From Arthrobacter sp. B6 (GTDB lineage Bacteria; Actinomycetota; Actinomycetes; Actinomycetales; Micrococcaceae): a stretch of 64,000 bases of DNA. Where the stretch lies: NCBI RefSeq assembly GCF_001663775.1, contig NZ_KV467168.1, forward strand, positions 2,607,846 to 2,671,845, in the 5' to 3' direction. Of the stretch, positions 52,941 through 61,727 are shown piece by piece; the first letter of the stretch is position 1, and the number at the start of each line of letters is the position of its first letter. A program made the translations under genes and the position numbers. The notes under the pieces were generated by a model. That model made no database searches, was not told where the DNA came from, and saw only the letters and a program-made list of their open reading frames with translations.

Positions 52941-54602
52941 TCAATGCGCCGGTACAGCCACTGTTTCCGGCTCTTTGGCAGCCTTCGGGTCGGTCAGCTT
53001 CTTGTTGGGCAGGGCGAAGCTGATGAGGAACGCGATGCCCGTGAGCGCGGCAGCGGTGAGCATCACGGTGTCGATCGCGTACGCGAAGCCCTCCGTGATG
53101 GGCCGGGTGAGCACGCTGTTGGCGGAGTGGAGCCAGCTGGTGTCATTGAGGGAATCGTTCGACGCGCCGTGCTGGAAGAACTCGTAGAGCTTGGCGTTGG
53201 CCGGGTCCGCCGCGACGGCCGGATCAGCCAGGACGGCCTGGAAATCGTCGCTCTCCATGGCGGATTTTATGCCGTCCGCGATCCGGCCCGCGGCCACGCT
53301 GAACAGCATCGAGATGAACACGGCAGTGCCCACCGCGCCGCCCATGGACCGGAAGAACGCGGCGGAGGACGTGCCCACACCCATGTCCTTGGGCGGGACG
53401 GAGACCTGCATGGCCAGGGTGAGCGGCTGCATGCAGAAACCCAGGCCCATGCCGAAGAAGACGGCGATCACGCCGGGAACCCAGAGGCCTGTGTCCACGC
53501 CCAGGGACAGGCCCATGAGCAGCGCGGCGCCGGTGAGGATGGCGGTGCCCATGATGGGGAAGATCCGGTAGGTGCCCGACGCCGAGATGGTGCGCCCGGC
53601 GGTGATCGAGCCGGTCAGGATGCCCACCGTGAAGGTGATCATCATCAGGCCCGCTTCGGTTGGCGTGAGGCCTTTGACCAACTGCAGGTACATCGGGAGC
53701 ATGGCGATGGCCCCGAACATGCCGATGCCGATGATGAAGTTCAGCAGCGAGGACAGGCCAAACGTTGCGTTCCGGAAGAGCCGCAGCGGAATCAGGGCGT
53801 AGTCGCCGGCGCGCTTCTCGGCGAGCAGGAACCAGACGATACCCACAACACCCAGTCCATAGCAGAGGAAGGAGTTCAGGGATGCCCAGCCCCAGGCGCG
53901 GCCCTGTTCCGCCACCAGGAGCAGCGGGACGATGGCGAGTGTGATGGCGGCCGCGCCGAAGTAGTCGATCTTCTGCTTCACGTGCTTGACCGGCAAGTGC
54001 AGGAACAGGAACACCACGGTCAGGGCGGCCAGGCCGATGGGGAGGTTGATGAAGAACACCCATCGCCAGCCGTCAAAGCCCAGTATGTTGGACGATCCGG
54101 CGAAAGCGCCGCCCACCACAGGGCCCAGCACGGAGGAGATGCCGAACACGGACATGAAGTAGCCCTGGTATTTCGCCCGGTCCTTCAGGGAGACGATGTC
54201 GCCGATGATGGTCAGTGCGAGCGCCAGCAGACCGCCGGCGCCCAGGCCCTGGACACCGCGTGCCAGCGCCAGTTCCGTCATGGAATGGACGGAGCCGGCG
54301 TACAGCGAGCCGGCCAGGAAGATCACGATGGCGATCAGGTACAGCGGGCGGCGGCCGAAGATGTCGCTCAGCTTGCCGTACAGCGGGGTACTGACGGTGG
54401 AGGTGATCAGGTAGGCGGTGGTGGCCCAGGCCTGCAGGGACAGCCCGCCCAGGTCGTTGGCGATGGTGTAAATCGAGGTGGACACGATGGTCTGGTCCAG
54501 GGACGCCAGGAACATGCCCAGCATGAGTCCCACCATCACGGTGACGATCTGACGCTGCGTCAGGGTTTCGCCGGCGGCGCGCACAGCGGAGGTTTTGGAC
54601 AT
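52941..54602 (-). CDS. DHA2-family MFS multidrug efflux transporter
   Basis: 553 aa with 14 hydrophobic helices. The N-terminal motif LGMFLASLDQTIVSTSIYTI (motif D1 of 14-helix exporters), GKLSDIFGRRPLYL (motif A) and ALARGVQGLGAGGLLALALTI (motif C region) identify an EmrB/QacA-type drug/proton antiporter. GGAG lies seven bases before the ATG. A clear inverted repeat overlaps its promoter (54636-54656), but no repressor gene adjoins it. Confidence 0.94.
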   Translation of the reverse strand: MSKTSAVRAAGETLTQRQIVTVMVGLMLGMFLASLDQTIVSTSIYTIANDLGGLSLQAWATTAYLITSTVSTPLYGKLSDIFGRRPLYLIAIVIFLAGSLYAGSVHSMTELALARGVQGLGAGGLLALALTIIGDIVSLKDRAKYQGYFMSVFGISSVLGPVVGGAFAGSSNILGFDGWRWVFFINLPIGLAALTVVFLFLHLPVKHVKQKIDYFGAAAITLAIVPLLLVAEQGRAWGWASLNSFLCYGLGVVGIVWFLLAEKRAGDYALIPLRLFRNATFGLSSLLNFIIGIGMFGAIAMLPMYLQLVKGLTPTEAGLMMITFTVGILTGSITAGRTISASGTYRIFPIMGTAILTGAALLMGLSLGVDTGLWVPGVIAVFFGMGLGFCMQPLTLAMQVSVPPKDMGVGTSSAAFFRSMGGAVGTAVFISMLFSVAAGRIADGIKSAMESDDFQAVLADPAVAADPANAKLYEFFQHGASNDSLNDTSWLHSANSVLTRPITEGFAYAIDTVMLTAAALTGIAFLISFALPNKKLTDPKAAKEPETVAVPAH

Positions 54603-54635
54603 GACTGCTCCAGGGAAGAAACGGGATCAAGCTTG

Positions 54636-54656
54636 ATAGTTGCTTTCGGTAACTAT
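54636..54656. promoter_or_regulatory. operator overlapping the efflux-pump promoter
   Basis: ATAGTT-N9-AACTAT lies 34-54 bases upstream of the efflux-pump ATG. On the minus strand the -10 candidate TAACAT (54660-54655) overlaps its edge, and TTGCCC lies 19 bases further upstream. The geometry is that of a MarR- or TetR-repressed promoter. Confidence 0.6.
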
Positions 54657-54750
54657 GTTAGGTCCCGATTCATTCCCCCGGGCAACATTTTTTTGAACAC
54701 TCCCGGCGTTCAGCCAGGGCCCGTCGGTCCCAACCCTCAGCGTGGGCGGG

Positions 54751-55248
54751 TCAGCGCTCCACGAGGATGCCGTCTGGATCACACCAGATCATGACTCCCG
54801 ACCGGATGGTCACACCGTCGATCACCACGTCCACGTCAACCTCGCCTGCACCGGCTTTTGCACTCTTGCGCGGGTTACTGCCGAGCGCCTTGACACCCAG
54901 GTCCAGCCCCCGGATTGCCTCGCGGTCGCGGATGGCGCCGTTGATCACGACGCCGGCCCAGCCGTTCGCCACGGCGCTTTCGGCGATCATGTCCCCCATC
55001 AGTGCGGTGGCCAGGGAGCCGCCGCCGTCCACTACCAGCACGGCGCCGCGGCCGGGGGTGGCCAGGGTGGACTTCACGAGGGCGTTGTCCTGGAAGCAGC
55101 GGACGGTCCGCACCTGTCCGCTGAAGTGCGAACGGCCGCCCAGGGACAGGAACTGAAGTGACACTGAGGCGAGTTCCTCCCCGCGCTCGTCGTACAGATC
55201 GGCCGTGTTGATGGCTGCACCGGACTCGTTTCCTTCGGTGGCTGTCAT
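54751..55248 (-). CDS. rraA: RraA-family protein
   Basis: 165 aa, the standard RraA length. Conserved parts are INTADLYDERGEEL, the loop GRGAVLVVDGGGSLATALMGD and GVVINGAIRDREAIRGLDLGVKALG followed by NPRKSAKAGAGEVDV. It is named for inhibition of RNase E, but many homologues are metal-dependent 4-hydroxy-2-oxoacid aldolases or oxaloacetate decarboxylases; the residues for metal binding (R-D in the NGAIRDR loop) are kept. Divergent from an MFS gene. Confidence 0.9.
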   Translation of the reverse strand: MTATEGNESGAAINTADLYDERGEELASVSLQFLSLGGRSHFSGQVRTVRCFQDNALVKSTLATPGRGAVLVVDGGGSLATALMGDMIAESAVANGWAGVVINGAIRDREAIRGLDLGVKALGSNPRKSAKAGAGEVDVDVVIDGVTIRSGVMIWCDPDGILVER

Positions 55249-55366
55249 GCGTTCTCCTGGAAGTTTCGGCTGGACAAGGCGGCTTTTTGCCGTATGACAA
55301 GCGGGGCGATGGAGCCCACGATAGTCTGATTTTCAGAATCGCCAACCGTTCCAGGGGGAACCAGCC

Positions 55367-56653
55367 ATGAGCCTGTCCAACACGCCCGCACCGCCGGATC
55401 CCGGCGCTGCAGCGGACGGCCCGACGCCGGCACTCGCTGAGCCGACGCGGAAAGTCACAGCCCGCTGGGTCACCGGTCTGGTCCTGGTCAACGTCGGCAT
55501 CAATGCCGCCTTCTTTGGTCCCATCAACGTCTTCATTGGCCAGCAGGCCATCGGCATTGACGAGGAAAACAAGGAAGCGATCCTCTCCCTCGTGACAGGC
55601 TGTGGCGCCGCCGTGTCCCTGGTGGCCAATCCTTTGTTTGGTGCGCTCTCTGACCGCACCACGTCGCGCTTCGGCCGCCGCTCACCCTGGGTGTTGGCCG
55701 GTGCAATCCTGGCAACGGCCGCACTCCTGGCACTGTCCGGTGCAACGACGGTAGCGCTGATGGTGCTCTTCTGGTGCCTGGTGCAGCTCGGAGCCAACGC
55801 TGCCTACGCGGCCATCACGGCTGCTGTCCCGGACCGTGTTCCGGTGCTGCAGCGCGGCGGTGTGGGCGGCCTGGCTGCCATGGGCCAAACGGTGGGAATC
55901 CTGATCGGCGCGGTGTTTGGCGCCGTCGTCAGCGGCAACTACATGGTGGGGTACGCCCTGTGCGCCGGCGCGCTCATCGTGTCCATCCTGCCGTACCTGT
56001 TCCACCGGAATGATCCGCAGTTGCCAAAATCGGAGCGGGTACCGTTCCGGCTGGGTGAGTTTGTCCGGAGCTTCTGGATCAGCCCTGCCCGCTACCCGGA
56101 CTTCGCCTGGGCCTGGCTCACCCGCTTCCTGGTCAACGTATGCAACCAGATGACCATTGTGTACCTGCTCTTTTTCCTCCGGGATGTCATCAGGCATGAG
56201 GACCCGGCCCTGGGGGTCCTGACCCTGACCGGCATTTATGCGGTGATGGTGATGATCACTGCAGTGGTGGCGGGCCCGTGGAGCGACCGGCTGGGGCGGC
56301 GGAAGCCGTTTGTGATCGGGTCCTCCGGCATCATTGCCGCGGCCGGACTGACCATGGCCTTCTTTCCGGTCTGGGGCGGGGCACTCGTTGGAGCCGGCAT
56401 CCTGGGTGTGGGGTTCGGCGCGTACCTTGCCGTCGACTTCGCGCTGCTGACCCAGGTCCTACCCGTGGCCGCAGACAGGGGCAAGGACATGGGCATCATC
56501 AATGTGGCGAACTCCCTTCCGCAGGTGTTCGCACCTGCCCTCGCCTTCCTCGCCGTGACGTACTTCGGGGGGTACCTCACGCTATTCATCGCCGCCGCCG
56601 TGATAGGCCTCCTCGGCGCCGTCTTCGTCGTCAAAATCAAGGGAGTTGACTAA
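55367..56653 (+). CDS. MFS transporter (GPH/SLC45-like)
   Basis: 428 aa with 12 hydrophobic helices and GGGGGA before the ATG. The first ~30 residues are a polar Pro/Ala-rich cytosolic tail. Motif A appears as GALSDRTTSRFGRRSPW, which is typical of sugar transporters of the GPH/SLC45 type, with a related PWSDRLGRRKPF in the second half. The substrate is probably a glycoside or disaccharide. It may be co-regulated with the divergent rraA. Confidence 0.9.
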   Translation: MSLSNTPAPPDPGAAADGPTPALAEPTRKVTARWVTGLVLVNVGINAAFFGPINVFIGQQAIGIDEENKEAILSLVTGCGAAVSLVANPLFGALSDRTTSRFGRRSPWVLAGAILATAALLALSGATTVALMVLFWCLVQLGANAAYAAITAAVPDRVPVLQRGGVGGLAAMGQTVGILIGAVFGAVVSGNYMVGYALCAGALIVSILPYLFHRNDPQLPKSERVPFRLGEFVRSFWISPARYPDFAWAWLTRFLVNVCNQMTIVYLLFFLRDVIRHEDPALGVLTLTGIYAVMVMITAVVAGPWSDRLGRRKPFVIGSSGIIAAAGLTMAFFPVWGGALVGAGILGVGFGAYLAVDFALLTQVLPVAADRGKDMGIINVANSLPQVFAPALAFLAVTYFGGYLTLFIAAAVIGLLGAVFVVKIKGVD

Positions 56654-56754
56654 GAACGCCACGAGAGCGTGCCGTATAGTTGAAGCGGACTGCAGGCGGC
56701 ACGGGATGGGGACGCCGTACTGCTGCACTATAGGAAAACAACCCCGGAATCCTG

Positions 56755-57360
56755 ATGCCCGAGACCATTTCAGACCATCCGCCCATGGCCGCAAGGCCCT
56801 CCGCCCCGCGACAGAAACTGCGCTATATCCGCATACTGGAAGCTGCCAGCGGGTTCGCCCGCAAGGGGCTGGACTCGGTGGAACTGTCCGAGGTCGCCGC
56901 AAGAGCAGATGTGCCGCTGGGCACGCTGTACCGGTATTTTCCGTCCCCCACCCACCTGATGCTGGCCCTGTACCGCCACCAGCTGGACGAACTGCACGCG
57001 GGGGCCCGCGACGCTTCGTCCCGCTTCCGCGGCCGCGGGTTGTCGGGCGTTGTGATGGAGATCTTTCACATGCGCGTGATGCAGCCCGCGGTGGAACAGT
57101 GCCTCACCCGCGGCGTATACCTCAAGGAGCGGGACACTACGGTGCTGCTGCGGGAGATCGACGTCCTGAGCCAGGACGCTGTGGCCGCAGCCAGCGACGA
57201 CTCCACAGCCCGGGTCCTGCTGCTGACTGTCACTGGTCTGGTCCAGTCCGTCCGGAACCGGCGGCTGTCCCTCTTCGAAGCCGAGGAAGACCTCAAAAAG
57301 GCCTGCTCATTGCTGGTTCCAGCCGCTTCGAGCCGGTATTCAGTGCACAAATCCGCGTAA
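56755..57360 (+). CDS. TetR-family regulator
   Basis: 201 aa. The helix-turn-helix is at residues ~22-66 (YIRILEAASGFARKG, then LSEVAARADVPLGTLYRYFPSPTHL), of the KstR-like type. The C-terminal helices (residues ~80-195) would bind the ligand. The ribosome-binding site is weak (GGAA). It lies 101 bases after the MFS gene and just before the regulatory gap of malic enzyme. Its target is unknown. Confidence 0.88.
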   Translation: MPETISDHPPMAARPSAPRQKLRYIRILEAASGFARKGLDSVELSEVAARADVPLGTLYRYFPSPTHLMLALYRHQLDELHAGARDASSRFRGRGLSGVVMEIFHMRVMQPAVEQCLTRGVYLKERDTTVLLREIDVLSQDAVAAASDDSTARVLLLTVTGLVQSVRNRRLSLFEAEEDLKKACSLLVPAASSRYSVHKSA

Positions 57361-57375
57361 CCGGTCTAGACCAAT
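57360..57375. promoter_or_regulatory. DasR-type (dre-like) operator
   Basis: ACCGGTCTAGACCAAT matches the Streptomyces DasR response element ACTGGTCTAGACCACT at 14 of 16 positions, with the perfect palindromic core GGTCTAGACC (57363-57372). GntR/HutC-family regulators bind GT-N-TA-N-AC. It overlaps the TetR stop codon and lies about 275 bases upstream of the malic enzyme start. Confidence 0.6.
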
Positions 57376-57399
57376 GACCTCTTAAATCAGCCTTATTGG

Positions 57400-57415
57400 C
57401 GTGATGCGGATCACA
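57400..57415. promoter_or_regulatory. CRP/GlxR-like site upstream of malic enzyme
   Basis: CGTGA-TGCGGA-TCACA matches TGTGA-N6-TCACA at nine of ten arm bases, and a further TGTGA half-site follows at 57419-57423. It lies 235-250 bases before the malic enzyme start, 25 bases from the dre-like site. Confidence 0.55.
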
Positions 57416-57649
57416 AAATGTGATGAAAAATCCTTTTTTCACTGCGGAAGCGGAGCGTGGCGGCCATTTCTACCCAGCGCGCCTGACTACCATTGCAGAA
57501 CCGGAGTGACTGGCAACCCGCACCCGCATGCGCTTCACCCGGGCCCGCCACCCTTGGGCCCGCGAAGCACCGGATGAACCATCTTGAGCCTCCATGTGCT
57601 TGAGCCCTTCCGCGCCGTGCGCCCACGGCTAGCCCCAGGAGACAAAGAC

Positions 57650-58849
57650 GTGTCCATTGACGCAATCGCACCCACCGACAATTCCGCAGCAACGGCCCTG
57701 ACCGAAGCGGAGATCTTCAATGCCCACCAGGGCGGCAAGCTCTCGATCACCAGCACCGTCCCCCTGTCCAACAAGCGCGATCTTTCCATCGCCTACACGC
57801 CGGGCGTGGCTGAGGTAAGCCGCGCCATCCACAACACTCCTGAACTTGCCAAGTCCCTGACCTGGGCGCAGCGCCTGGTGGTCGTGGTCAGCGACGGAAC
57901 AGCGGTGCTGGGCCTTGGCAACATCGGTGCCAGCGCTTCCCTGCCGGTTATGGAGGGCAAGTCTGCTCTGTTCAAGACCTTCGGCGACCTGGACTCCATT
58001 CCGCTGGTCCTGAACACCACGGACGTTGACGAGATTGTGGAGACGCTGGTCCGGCTGCGGCCAAGCTTCGGCGCCGTCAACCTCGAGGACATCTCCGCCC
58101 CCCGGTGCTTCGAGCTTGAGGAAAAGCTCATCGAAGCGCTGGACTGCCCGGTGATGCACGATGACCAGCACGGCACCGCCGTGGTGGCCCTCGCCGCACT
58201 GACCAATGCCGCCAAGGTGACCGGCCGCGAACTGGAGAGCCTCCGCGTCGTCGTCTCCGGTGCGGGAGCCGCCGGCATCGCCGTGGCTGAAATCTTCCTC
58301 ACCGCCGGCATCCAGGACGTAGTCCTGCTCGACTCCAAGGGCGTCATCAACCGGGACCGCGCCGACATCGCCGCAGATCCGGCAAGCAAAAAGGCGCAGA
58401 TGGCCCAGCGCAGCAACCCGCGGGCCGTCAACGGCGGCCCGGGGGACGCGCTGCTCAACGCCGACGTGTTCGTTGGTGTCTCCTCCTCGAAGCTGGACGA
58501 AGAGCACCTGAAGCTGATGAACACCAACTCGATTGTGTTCGCACTCTCCAACCCCGACCCCGAAGTCCTGCCCGAGGTTGCCGCCAAGTACGCCGCGGTG
58601 GTGGCCACCGGACGCAGCGACTTCCCCAACCAGATCAACAACGTGCTTGCGTTCCCGGGGATCTTCCGCGGTGCACTCGACGCCGGCGCCCGCCGGATCA
58701 CGCCCGCCATGAAGATCGCGGCTGCCCGCGCCATCGCGGAACTGGCGGAAGCGGACCTGTCCGCGGACTACATCGTGCCCAGCCCGCTGGACCCGCGCGT
58801 GGCACCCGCGGTGACGGCCGCCGTCGCGGCCGCCGTGGAAGCGGAGTAA
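57650..58849 (+). CDS. NAD(P)-dependent malic enzyme
   Basis: 399 aa from the GTG at 57650, with AGGAG nine bases upstream; an in-frame ATG at 57584 lacks such support. It decarboxylates malate to pyruvate, making NAD(P)H. Visible are the catalytic-domain segments KRDLSIAYTPGVAEV and VNLEDISAPRCFELEE, the metal-binding HDDQHGTA motif (~residue 165) and the Rossmann motif VSGAGAAGIAVAEIF (~200). Size matches the short bacterial form without a phosphotransacetylase domain. Upstream DasR-type and CRP-like sites suggest carbon-source control. Confidence 0.95.
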   Translation: MSIDAIAPTDNSAATALTEAEIFNAHQGGKLSITSTVPLSNKRDLSIAYTPGVAEVSRAIHNTPELAKSLTWAQRLVVVVSDGTAVLGLGNIGASASLPVMEGKSALFKTFGDLDSIPLVLNTTDVDEIVETLVRLRPSFGAVNLEDISAPRCFELEEKLIEALDCPVMHDDQHGTAVVALAALTNAAKVTGRELESLRVVVSGAGAAGIAVAEIFLTAGIQDVVLLDSKGVINRDRADIAADPASKKAQMAQRSNPRAVNGGPGDALLNADVFVGVSSSKLDEEHLKLMNTNSIVFALSNPDPEVLPEVAAKYAAVVATGRSDFPNQINNVLAFPGIFRGALDAGARRITPAMKIAAARAIAELAEADLSADYIVPSPLDPRVAPAVTAAVAAAVEAE

Positions 58850-58882
58850 CCCGCCGGGCCAGCTACAGGCCCATGATTTGAA

Positions 58883-58918
58883 ACGGCGGTGCCTCCCATG
58901 CCCGGGAGGTACCGCCGT
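58883..58918 (+). terminator. hairpin ending malic enzyme
   Basis: Fifteen-base arms (58883-58897 and 58904-58918, ACGGCGGTGCCTCCC type) with one wobble pair and a 6-base loop, 34 bases after the stop. There is no T-run. Confidence 0.65.
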
Positions 58919-58973
58919 CGGGCGTTCAGCTGCCGGTCCGGCCTCGCAGTGCAGCCGCCCTAAACTGGGGGTC

Positions 58974-59477
58974 ATGAACTCCGAAACCGTGGTGACCATC
59001 CTTTGTGGCCTGGCGATCCTGGTGGGTGTGGCCGGCACAATCATCCCCATCCTCCCCGGCAGCACCCTGATTGGCCTCAGCCTGCTGGCCTGGGCCATCT
59101 GGGGCGGGGCCGGAACCGCGGGGTGGGTGGTTTTCGCCGTGGGCATGGTGTTTGTGCTGGCCGGAATGGCTGCGAGCGCCGTGCTGACCGGGCGGAAACT
59201 CAGGGAACACCGCATACCGAGCAGGAGTGTCGTCATAGGACTCGTGGCGGGCGTGGCGGGCATGTTCATCATTCCCGTGGTGGGCCTGTTTGTGGGCTTC
59301 GCGGCTGGGCTGCTGCTCAGCGAACTCCTGCGTACACGGAACTTCCGTACGGCAACGGCCACCAGTTGGGCGGCGCTGAAGGCCACCGGACTGGGCGTGC
59401 TGGTGGAGTTCGGGCTCGCCTGCCTGGCCGCCAGCACGTGGGTGATCGGGCTCTGGGTCTCGGCGGCAACCTCCTGA
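58974..59477 (+). CDS. DUF456-family membrane protein
   Basis: 167 aa from the ATG at 58974, 7 bases after TAAACT with no ribosome-binding site (leaderless). It has four or five hydrophobic helices, with the family pattern GLAILVGVAGTIIPILPGS at the start and a Gly-rich helix pair VIGLVAGVAGMFIIPVVGLF in the middle. DUF456 proteins are uncharacterised inner-membrane proteins. The next gene starts 60 bases on with its own leaderless box. Confidence 0.85.
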   Translation: MNSETVVTILCGLAILVGVAGTIIPILPGSTLIGLSLLAWAIWGGAGTAGWVVFAVGMVFVLAGMAASAVLTGRKLREHRIPSRSVVIGLVAGVAGMFIIPVVGLFVGFAAGLLLSELLRTRNFRTATATSWAALKATGLGVLVEFGLACLAASTWVIGLWVSAATS

Positions 59478-59536
59478 GTGCGTGCGGCTGCGTCCTGGTT
59501 TCCCGGAGCGCAGCACTGCCCGGCTAGCATGGAGAG

Positions 59537-60502
59537 ATGACCGTGGGGGATGCTGCAACACCGATCTACCGGGACACCCGGGACCTCACCCCGTTCGGTC
59601 CGGCCCTGTTCCGGACCCCGGTCCGGGATCTTGCCGACGGTGTGGGCGGGATTCTCCACGGCGTCCTCGGCGGCCGCGGCTCGGCGCTGATTTCCGTTGA
59701 CGGCAACGTTCCCCGGCTCAAAATGTTGCCGGGAAGAACGGTCAAGGCCGTCCACGAAGCCATCTTCGGTGCCAGGGAACCGGAGCGGCTCATCGCGCTG
59801 GCCCGTGCCAATCCGGGCTGGGCAGGGCTCTGCTACATCGTGGCCGGGCTGCTGGCCTACAAGCACGGCGGGTACCTGCGCGCCGCCGAGCTCCTGCAGC
59901 GGGGGCTGTCCATCCGGAACGACGACGACGCGAACCAGTATGCCTCCGTCTACCTCGCGCGGGTGGTCACCCGGGTCGAAGTCGCCGAGCGCCTGGAAGT
60001 CCCCGTGCTGTTCAGCGAGGAGGCGGTGTTCCTGGCACTCTCGCACTGCCTGCGGGAGACGGGCCAGCTGGAAGCCGCGCTGCAAACCGCTGCCCAGCTG
60101 CCGCCGTCGTTGCCGTCAGCCCTGGCGCGGTGTTCCGCGGCGTTCGCTTTGGGCCGGGACAAGCAGGTGGTCATTTGGACGGAAGGACTGCTCAACTCGG
60201 ACGACCTCTCTGCCGCCCTGCTGCTGCTCCGTGCCCGCTCGCTCCGGCGGCTGGGCGCGCGCAACGGTGCCCAGGAGACCCTCAAAGAGGTCCTTCGCCG
60301 CCGCAAGACCGACCTGATGCTGCGCAACGACGCGCTGACCGACCGTGCGCTCCTGCTGCTGGACAACGGCCGGAAATCGCTCAACCCGCGGGACTGGCTG
60401 CGCGGCAGGCCGGCCGAGCTTGAAACTTTCGAAGTCATCCGCAAGGACGTGGAGGAGCGCCGGCTCTGGGAACAGGAGTGGGAGAAGCTCGACGGCGACT
60501 GA
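59537..60502 (+). CDS. helical repeat protein, unknown function
   Basis: 321 aa from the ATG at 59537, 6 bases after TAGCAT. The first ~55 residues are mixed; residues ~80-290 are helical pairs with Ala/Leu periodicity (AGLLAYKHGGYLRAAELLQRGL, CLRETGQLEAALQTAAQL, RARSLRRLGARNGAQETLKEVL), resembling degenerate tetratricopeptide repeats. The C-terminus is charged. No enzyme motif is seen. It may be a scaffold or adaptor; I do not recognise a named family. Confidence 0.75.
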   Translation: MTVGDAATPIYRDTRDLTPFGPALFRTPVRDLADGVGGILHGVLGGRGSALISVDGNVPRLKMLPGRTVKAVHEAIFGAREPERLIALARANPGWAGLCYIVAGLLAYKHGGYLRAAELLQRGLSIRNDDDANQYASVYLARVVTRVEVAERLEVPVLFSEEAVFLALSHCLRETGQLEAALQTAAQLPPSLPSALARCSAAFALGRDKQVVIWTEGLLNSDDLSAALLLLRARSLRRLGARNGAQETLKEVLRRRKTDLMLRNDALTDRALLLLDNGRKSLNPRDWLRGRPAELETFEVIRKDVEERRLWEQEWEKLDGD

Positions 60503-60569
60503 GGCAGGCCTGCAGCGGCCAGCGACATGCGCCCTTGTGGGGTGATCCGCTCAGGAGTACAACGGAGAA

Positions 60570-60929
60570 ATGAGCGACGCAGTCCGGTCCTGGATGGAAA
60601 AGTACATCAGCGCGTGGACCACCAACGAGCCAGACGACATCCGTGCCCTGTTCACCGAGGATGCCGTCTACGCCACCCGTCCGCACGACAGGGACCCGTG
60701 GACCGGGCGCGACCAGATCGTTGACCGCTGGCTGGCGGCCCGTGATGAGCCGGACGAATGGACGTTTGAGTGGTCCTTGCTGGGAACCGATGGAGACTTG
60801 GCCTTTGTGCAGGGCTACACGCACTATCTGGGCGACCGTCCCAGCTATGACAACCTGTGGGTTATCCGGTTGGCTCCAGGCGGGCGGGCTTCCGAGTTCA
60901 CTGAGTGGTTCATGGAGCGGCGCCCATAG
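60570..60929 (+). CDS. NTF2-like (SnoaL-type) protein
   Basis: 119 aa with GGAG upstream. A cone-shaped NTF2-like fold is indicated by the N-terminal helix WMEKYISAWTTNEPDDIRALFTEDAVY and then WTGRDQIVDRWL, plus beta-rich C-terminal residues. Such proteins include isomerases, cyclases and small ligand-binding proteins; catalytic residues cannot be named here. It follows the helical-repeat gene by 67 bases. Confidence 0.82.
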   Translation: MSDAVRSWMEKYISAWTTNEPDDIRALFTEDAVYATRPHDRDPWTGRDQIVDRWLAARDEPDEWTFEWSLLGTDGDLAFVQGYTHYLGDRPSYDNLWVIRLAPGGRASEFTEWFMERRP

Positions 60930-60981
60930 CTGTCGCGGCATCCGGGCGAGGGTGCCCTGGCCCGTACAGCCCAGCCGTGCG

Positions 60982-61623
60982 TCAGGAGAAGAACAGCGGG
61001 ACCAGTTGCTCGGACAGGAGCACCACGCCCAAGCCAACCATGATCAGGCCGCTGGCGAGCGTCACCCTCCGTGCTGCGCCCGGGCGGGACTGCAGGATTT
61101 TCCTGGCCAGGAGCGCCACACAGGTGTAGACGACGCCCGCGAGGAGCACAAACGTCAGGCCCAGCAGCCCCGACTGCACCGGCACGGGCAGCGACGCTTC
61201 GGGGCTGACGAATTGCGGCACCAGGGCCACGTAGAACAGCAGGCCCTTGGGGTTGATGCCGCTGGTGCCCATGCCCTGGAGGAATGTCCGGAGCTGGTTG
61301 GCGGCGGGGCTTCCGACGGCGTCTGCCGCACTGAAGGAGGCTCCGCGCCAGGATCGGAGGGTGCTGGCGCCGAGCCAGAGGAGGTAGCCGGCGCCGGCTA
61401 CCGTGATCCAACCCAGCACGCCTGGCATCCCGGTCAGCAGGGCCGCCAGGCCGGCCGCCATGAGGATGGTGTGCAGGACATATCCGCCGCAGAGGCCGGC
61501 CACTGCGGGTACAAAGCTGCGCTGCCGCAGGCCCGCGGTTATGGAGTACGCCCAGTCCACGCCAGGGGTGCAGGCCAGGGCGGCAGCCACCACAATAAAG
61601 GCGAGAAACAGCTGGGCGTTCAC
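60982..61623 (-). CDS. LysE-family amino acid exporter
   Basis: 213 aa from a GTG with AGGAG six bases upstream. Six hydrophobic helices are visible, with the family pattern ALACTPGVDWAYSITAGLRQ near the N-terminus (the usual PGP motif reads TPG) and GINPKGLLFYVALVPQFVSP in the middle. It exports an amino acid or related compound across the membrane. It is divergent from an Lrp-type regulator, the classic LysE/LysG-like arrangement. Confidence 0.92.
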   Translation of the reverse strand: MNAQLFLAFIVVAAALACTPGVDWAYSITAGLRQRSFVPAVAGLCGGYVLHTILMAAGLAALLTGMPGVLGWITVAGAGYLLWLGASTLRSWRGASFSAADAVGSPAANQLRTFLQGMGTSGINPKGLLFYVALVPQFVSPEASLPVPVQSGLLGLTFVLLAGVVYTCVALLARKILQSRPGAARRVTLASGLIMVGLGVVLLSEQLVPLFFS

Positions 61624-61727
61624 GGGTTACTCCTGTCAGATGGCTACAGGACAAACCCTATGAACTTTGATGCCATAAGTGCTCCCCTTTTTCTCGCGGG
61701 AGCCCGTTGCTTCGGTAAGATTATTGC

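Noticed and set aside
52944..54794. Long plus-strand frame opposite the efflux pump gene
   Set aside because: Its translation is Gly/His/Asp/Gln-rich without hydrophobic order, a mirror artefact of the transporter gene.
57629..60085. Very long open frame on the minus strand across malic enzyme, the DUF456 gene and the helical-repeat gene
   Set aside because: It is antisense to three genes with clear motifs or proper starts, and its composition (His/Gln/Gly/Arg-rich) is typical of a GC-driven shadow frame.
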